Assembly (NCBI RefSeq): GCF_900626145.1
Contig: NZ_LR130816.1
Location: 476,264-540,263 of the forward strand
Direction of reading: 5' to 3'
DNA: 64,000 nt
Source: Intestinimonas timonensis
GTDB taxonomy: Bacteria > Bacillota > Clostridia > Oscillospirales > Oscillospiraceae
Made by a program: the position numbers and the translations under genes. Below, piece by piece: positions 62,834 through 64,000 of this stretch (positions within the stretch are counted from its first letter, which is position 1; each line of letters begins with the position of its first letter). Below the pieces are notes generated by a model. The model searched no databases and was not told where the DNA came from. It saw only the letters and a program-made list of their open reading frames with translations.

Positions 62834-63860
62834 TGAACTGCCCCAGATTGTGCGGACAGTACAAAAAAGAGCCCTTAGTAGGAAAGATTAAGTTTTAAGC
62901 GGAGAGGCGTCGCGCCAGCGGCGCCTCTCCAGTTTTTAACTGGATGCGCTCATGGTTATAGAAGTAAATATAGCGGTCAATCATCTCATTGGCTTCGGAA
63001 AAGGTCGCCGGTTTGTGGCGGTAAATACATTCTGTTTTGAGGATAGAGAAGAAATTTTCCGCCATGGCGTTGTCGTACGGGTTTCCTTTCCTTGACATGG
63101 ATGGTGTGATTCCGTATGCTTGAGTCAGATTGAAGTATGCTGCAGAGGTGTACTGAAATCCTTGGTCGCTGTGGAGCTGCAACTCCGCAGCGACCCTCTT
63201 TTTCTCCTGTTTCATTGCCAGATGAACGGTATCCAGAACCAAATTCACTGTCTGCTGGGTTCCAGTCTTGTAGGCGATGATGCTGTTGTCATAGAGGTCC
63301 CGGATTATGGAAAGGTACAGCACACCCTGCCTGGTGTGGATGTAGGAGATGTCTGTTACCCATTTGCTGTTAGGTTTGTCCGCATGGAACTCCCTGTTCA
63401 GCAGATTCCTGTATTTGTGTGCCTGCCGCCCCATCTGCTGCCATTTCCTGCGGCGGCGGATCTCCGAGAGCAGATCATATTTCTTCATGATTCGCAGCAC
63501 AGTTTTGGGATTGCAGAAGATATTCCGGCTTTTCAGCCACAGCCACATCCGCCGGTAGCCGTAGGTGCGGAAGCTGCGTTCCCGCTGCTGTGCGATGAGC
63601 CCCGCAAGAGCCGCATCCTTTTCTGGCTTGCCTAGGCGATGGACAAAAGCATAGTAGCCGCTTCTGGACACTCCAAAGAATTTGCACATGACTGCCACTG
63701 GATACTCTGTCCTGTGACGATAGATGATATGATACTTTACCTTTGCTCTCACTTCCTCGTATAATAAGATTTGCAGACAGTTTAAAGTGTATCTGCTTAG
63801 TTCACTTTTAACGATCAGCAGGCTTCGGGATACCCGTGATACAATGGCTGTAGGACAGCA
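62834..63860 (-). mobile_element. IS3-family insertion sequence (IS150-like), right end only
   Basis: TGAACTGCCCCAGATTGTGC at 62834 is a typical IS3/IS150 terminal inverted repeat reading inward, 60 bp beyond the transposase stop. The other end is not seen. The usual orfA is not recognisable in the 140 bp upstream of orfB, so the copy is either truncated or rearranged at its left side; the boundary at 63860 is only where the frame extending upstream from orfB ends. Confidence 0.75.
62895..63752 (-). CDS. IS3-family transposase OrfB
   Basis: A 285-residue DDE integrase with an HTH_21 N-terminus (CKFFGVSRSGYYAF; RTYGYRRMW) and the rve core: first Asp in WVTDISYI, second in LHSDQGFQY, Glu in NAMAENFFSILK. 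All three are present and the frame is intact. GTG 63752 follows GAGGAA. In IS3 elements OrfB is normally made as an OrfAB fusion by -1 frameshift; with no orfA here activity is doubtful. Confidence 0.95.
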   Translation of the reverse strand: MRAKVKYHIIYRHRTEYPVAVMCKFFGVSRSGYYAFVHRLGKPEKDAALAGLIAQQRERSFRTYGYRRMWLWLKSRNIFCNPKTVLRIMKKYDLLSEIRRRRKWQQMGRQAHKYRNLLNREFHADKPNSKWVTDISYIHTRQGVLYLSIIRDLYDNSIIAYKTGTQQTVNLVLDTVHLAMKQEKKRVAAELQLHSDQGFQYTSAAYFNLTQAYGITPSMSRKGNPYDNAMAENFFSILKTECIYRHKPATFSEANEMIDRYIYFYNHERIQLKTGEAPLARRLSA

Positions 63861-64000
63861 GGGTCAAGTTCTATCACTTCCAGTTGAACCGCAAGGCTGC
63901 TTCAAGGAAAGTCCGTTCCCCTGAACCGGAAGTTAGCTGCAAACTCATTGGCTGTTTGCCGGAGCAAGACCGCCCTTTCAGCAGTGAGGGCTATCGCATT
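63753..64000. other. right edge, no gene supported
   Basis: About 250 bp to the window edge. The frame of OrfB stays open upstream to about 63860 but shows no OrfA features. Beyond that there are only short open frames on both strands and no clear IS end. Composition is less GC-rich than the chromosome. Confidence 0.5.

Overview
The window looks like a chromosome segment from a GC-rich, low-branching Clostridia species, most likely an Oscillospiraceae (Flavonifractor/Lawsonibacter/Intestinimonas type). The reasons are sigma-A style TTGACA/TATAAT promoters and AGGAGG ribosome sites, a Firmicutes L21-Prp-L27 cluster whose L27 carries the cleavable N-terminal extension, a CIRCE operator, pyruvate phosphate dikinase, a phosphotransacetylase, a butyrate/acetoacetate-type CoA-transferase, DUF1836, and a short archaeal/eukaryote-type ProRS. 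The species assignment is inference; no rRNA is present.

Layout. 1-590 holds the 5' end of an acyl-CoA dehydratase activase, divergent from a LysR regulator. 1.8-11.4 kb is one long + strand operon for peptide use with a strong D-amino-acid theme: a beta-lactamase-fold serine hydrolase, a complete Dpp/Opp-type ABC importer, an Asp/Glu racemase, a DmpA-type P1 aminopeptidase and an M55 D-aminopeptidase. 11.4-17.4 kb carries CIRCE-controlled hsp20, trmO, a frameshifted GGDEF/EAL gene, a YitT protein, an EFR1 ferredoxin and a nitroreductase. 17.5-26.2 kb has ppdK, a MarR/FUSC pair with a clear operator, a hybrid histidine kinase and proS. 26.7-35.3 kb has an ABC-F protein, a small XRE-controlled unit, metG, and an ArsR/HMA/P-type ATPase metal-export operon. 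35.4-44.7 kb has a divergent type IIA topoisomerase pair split by a secreted protein, a second YitT, a LUD protein, a lipoprotein and tRNA-Gly. 45.4-50.2 kb has an SGNH hydrolase, a SigV/RsiV-like pair, and an enoyl-CoA hydratase with a two-subunit CoA-transferase. 50.2-60.8 kb is mostly on the minus strand: obgE, rpmA-prp-rplU, a DUF1836-degV-prmA-phosphoesterase operon, a nucleoside phosphorylase unit and lepA. 60.9-64 kb has an XRE regulator divergent from pta, and an IS3-family transposase.

The most unusual signal is a family of small modular hairpin repeats placed directly behind conserved genes. At three loci (topoisomerase B subunit, lepA, tRNA-Gly) a hairpin with an invariant GGGTCCCC start lies 2-5 nt before a second, orphan copy of the 3' end of the upstream gene. 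In the two protein genes the attached and orphan ends encode the same peptide but differ by many synonymous changes, and the attached copy has the less typical codons. This is what one would expect if a small element inserted at gene 3' ends and supplied a recoded replacement end. Further hairpin modules (P1-P3 and P5 below) recur at 26.3, 37.5, 45.1 and 58.7-58.9 kb with conserved loops and compensating stem changes. No recombinase for them is in the window. 'P1' to 'P5' are labels used only in this annotation.

Stretches over 300 bases without genes are the repeat tracts at 26.2-26.7, 32.05-32.7, 44.75-45.37 and 58.1-58.98 kb, and the long rplU leader at 52.75-53.07 kb.
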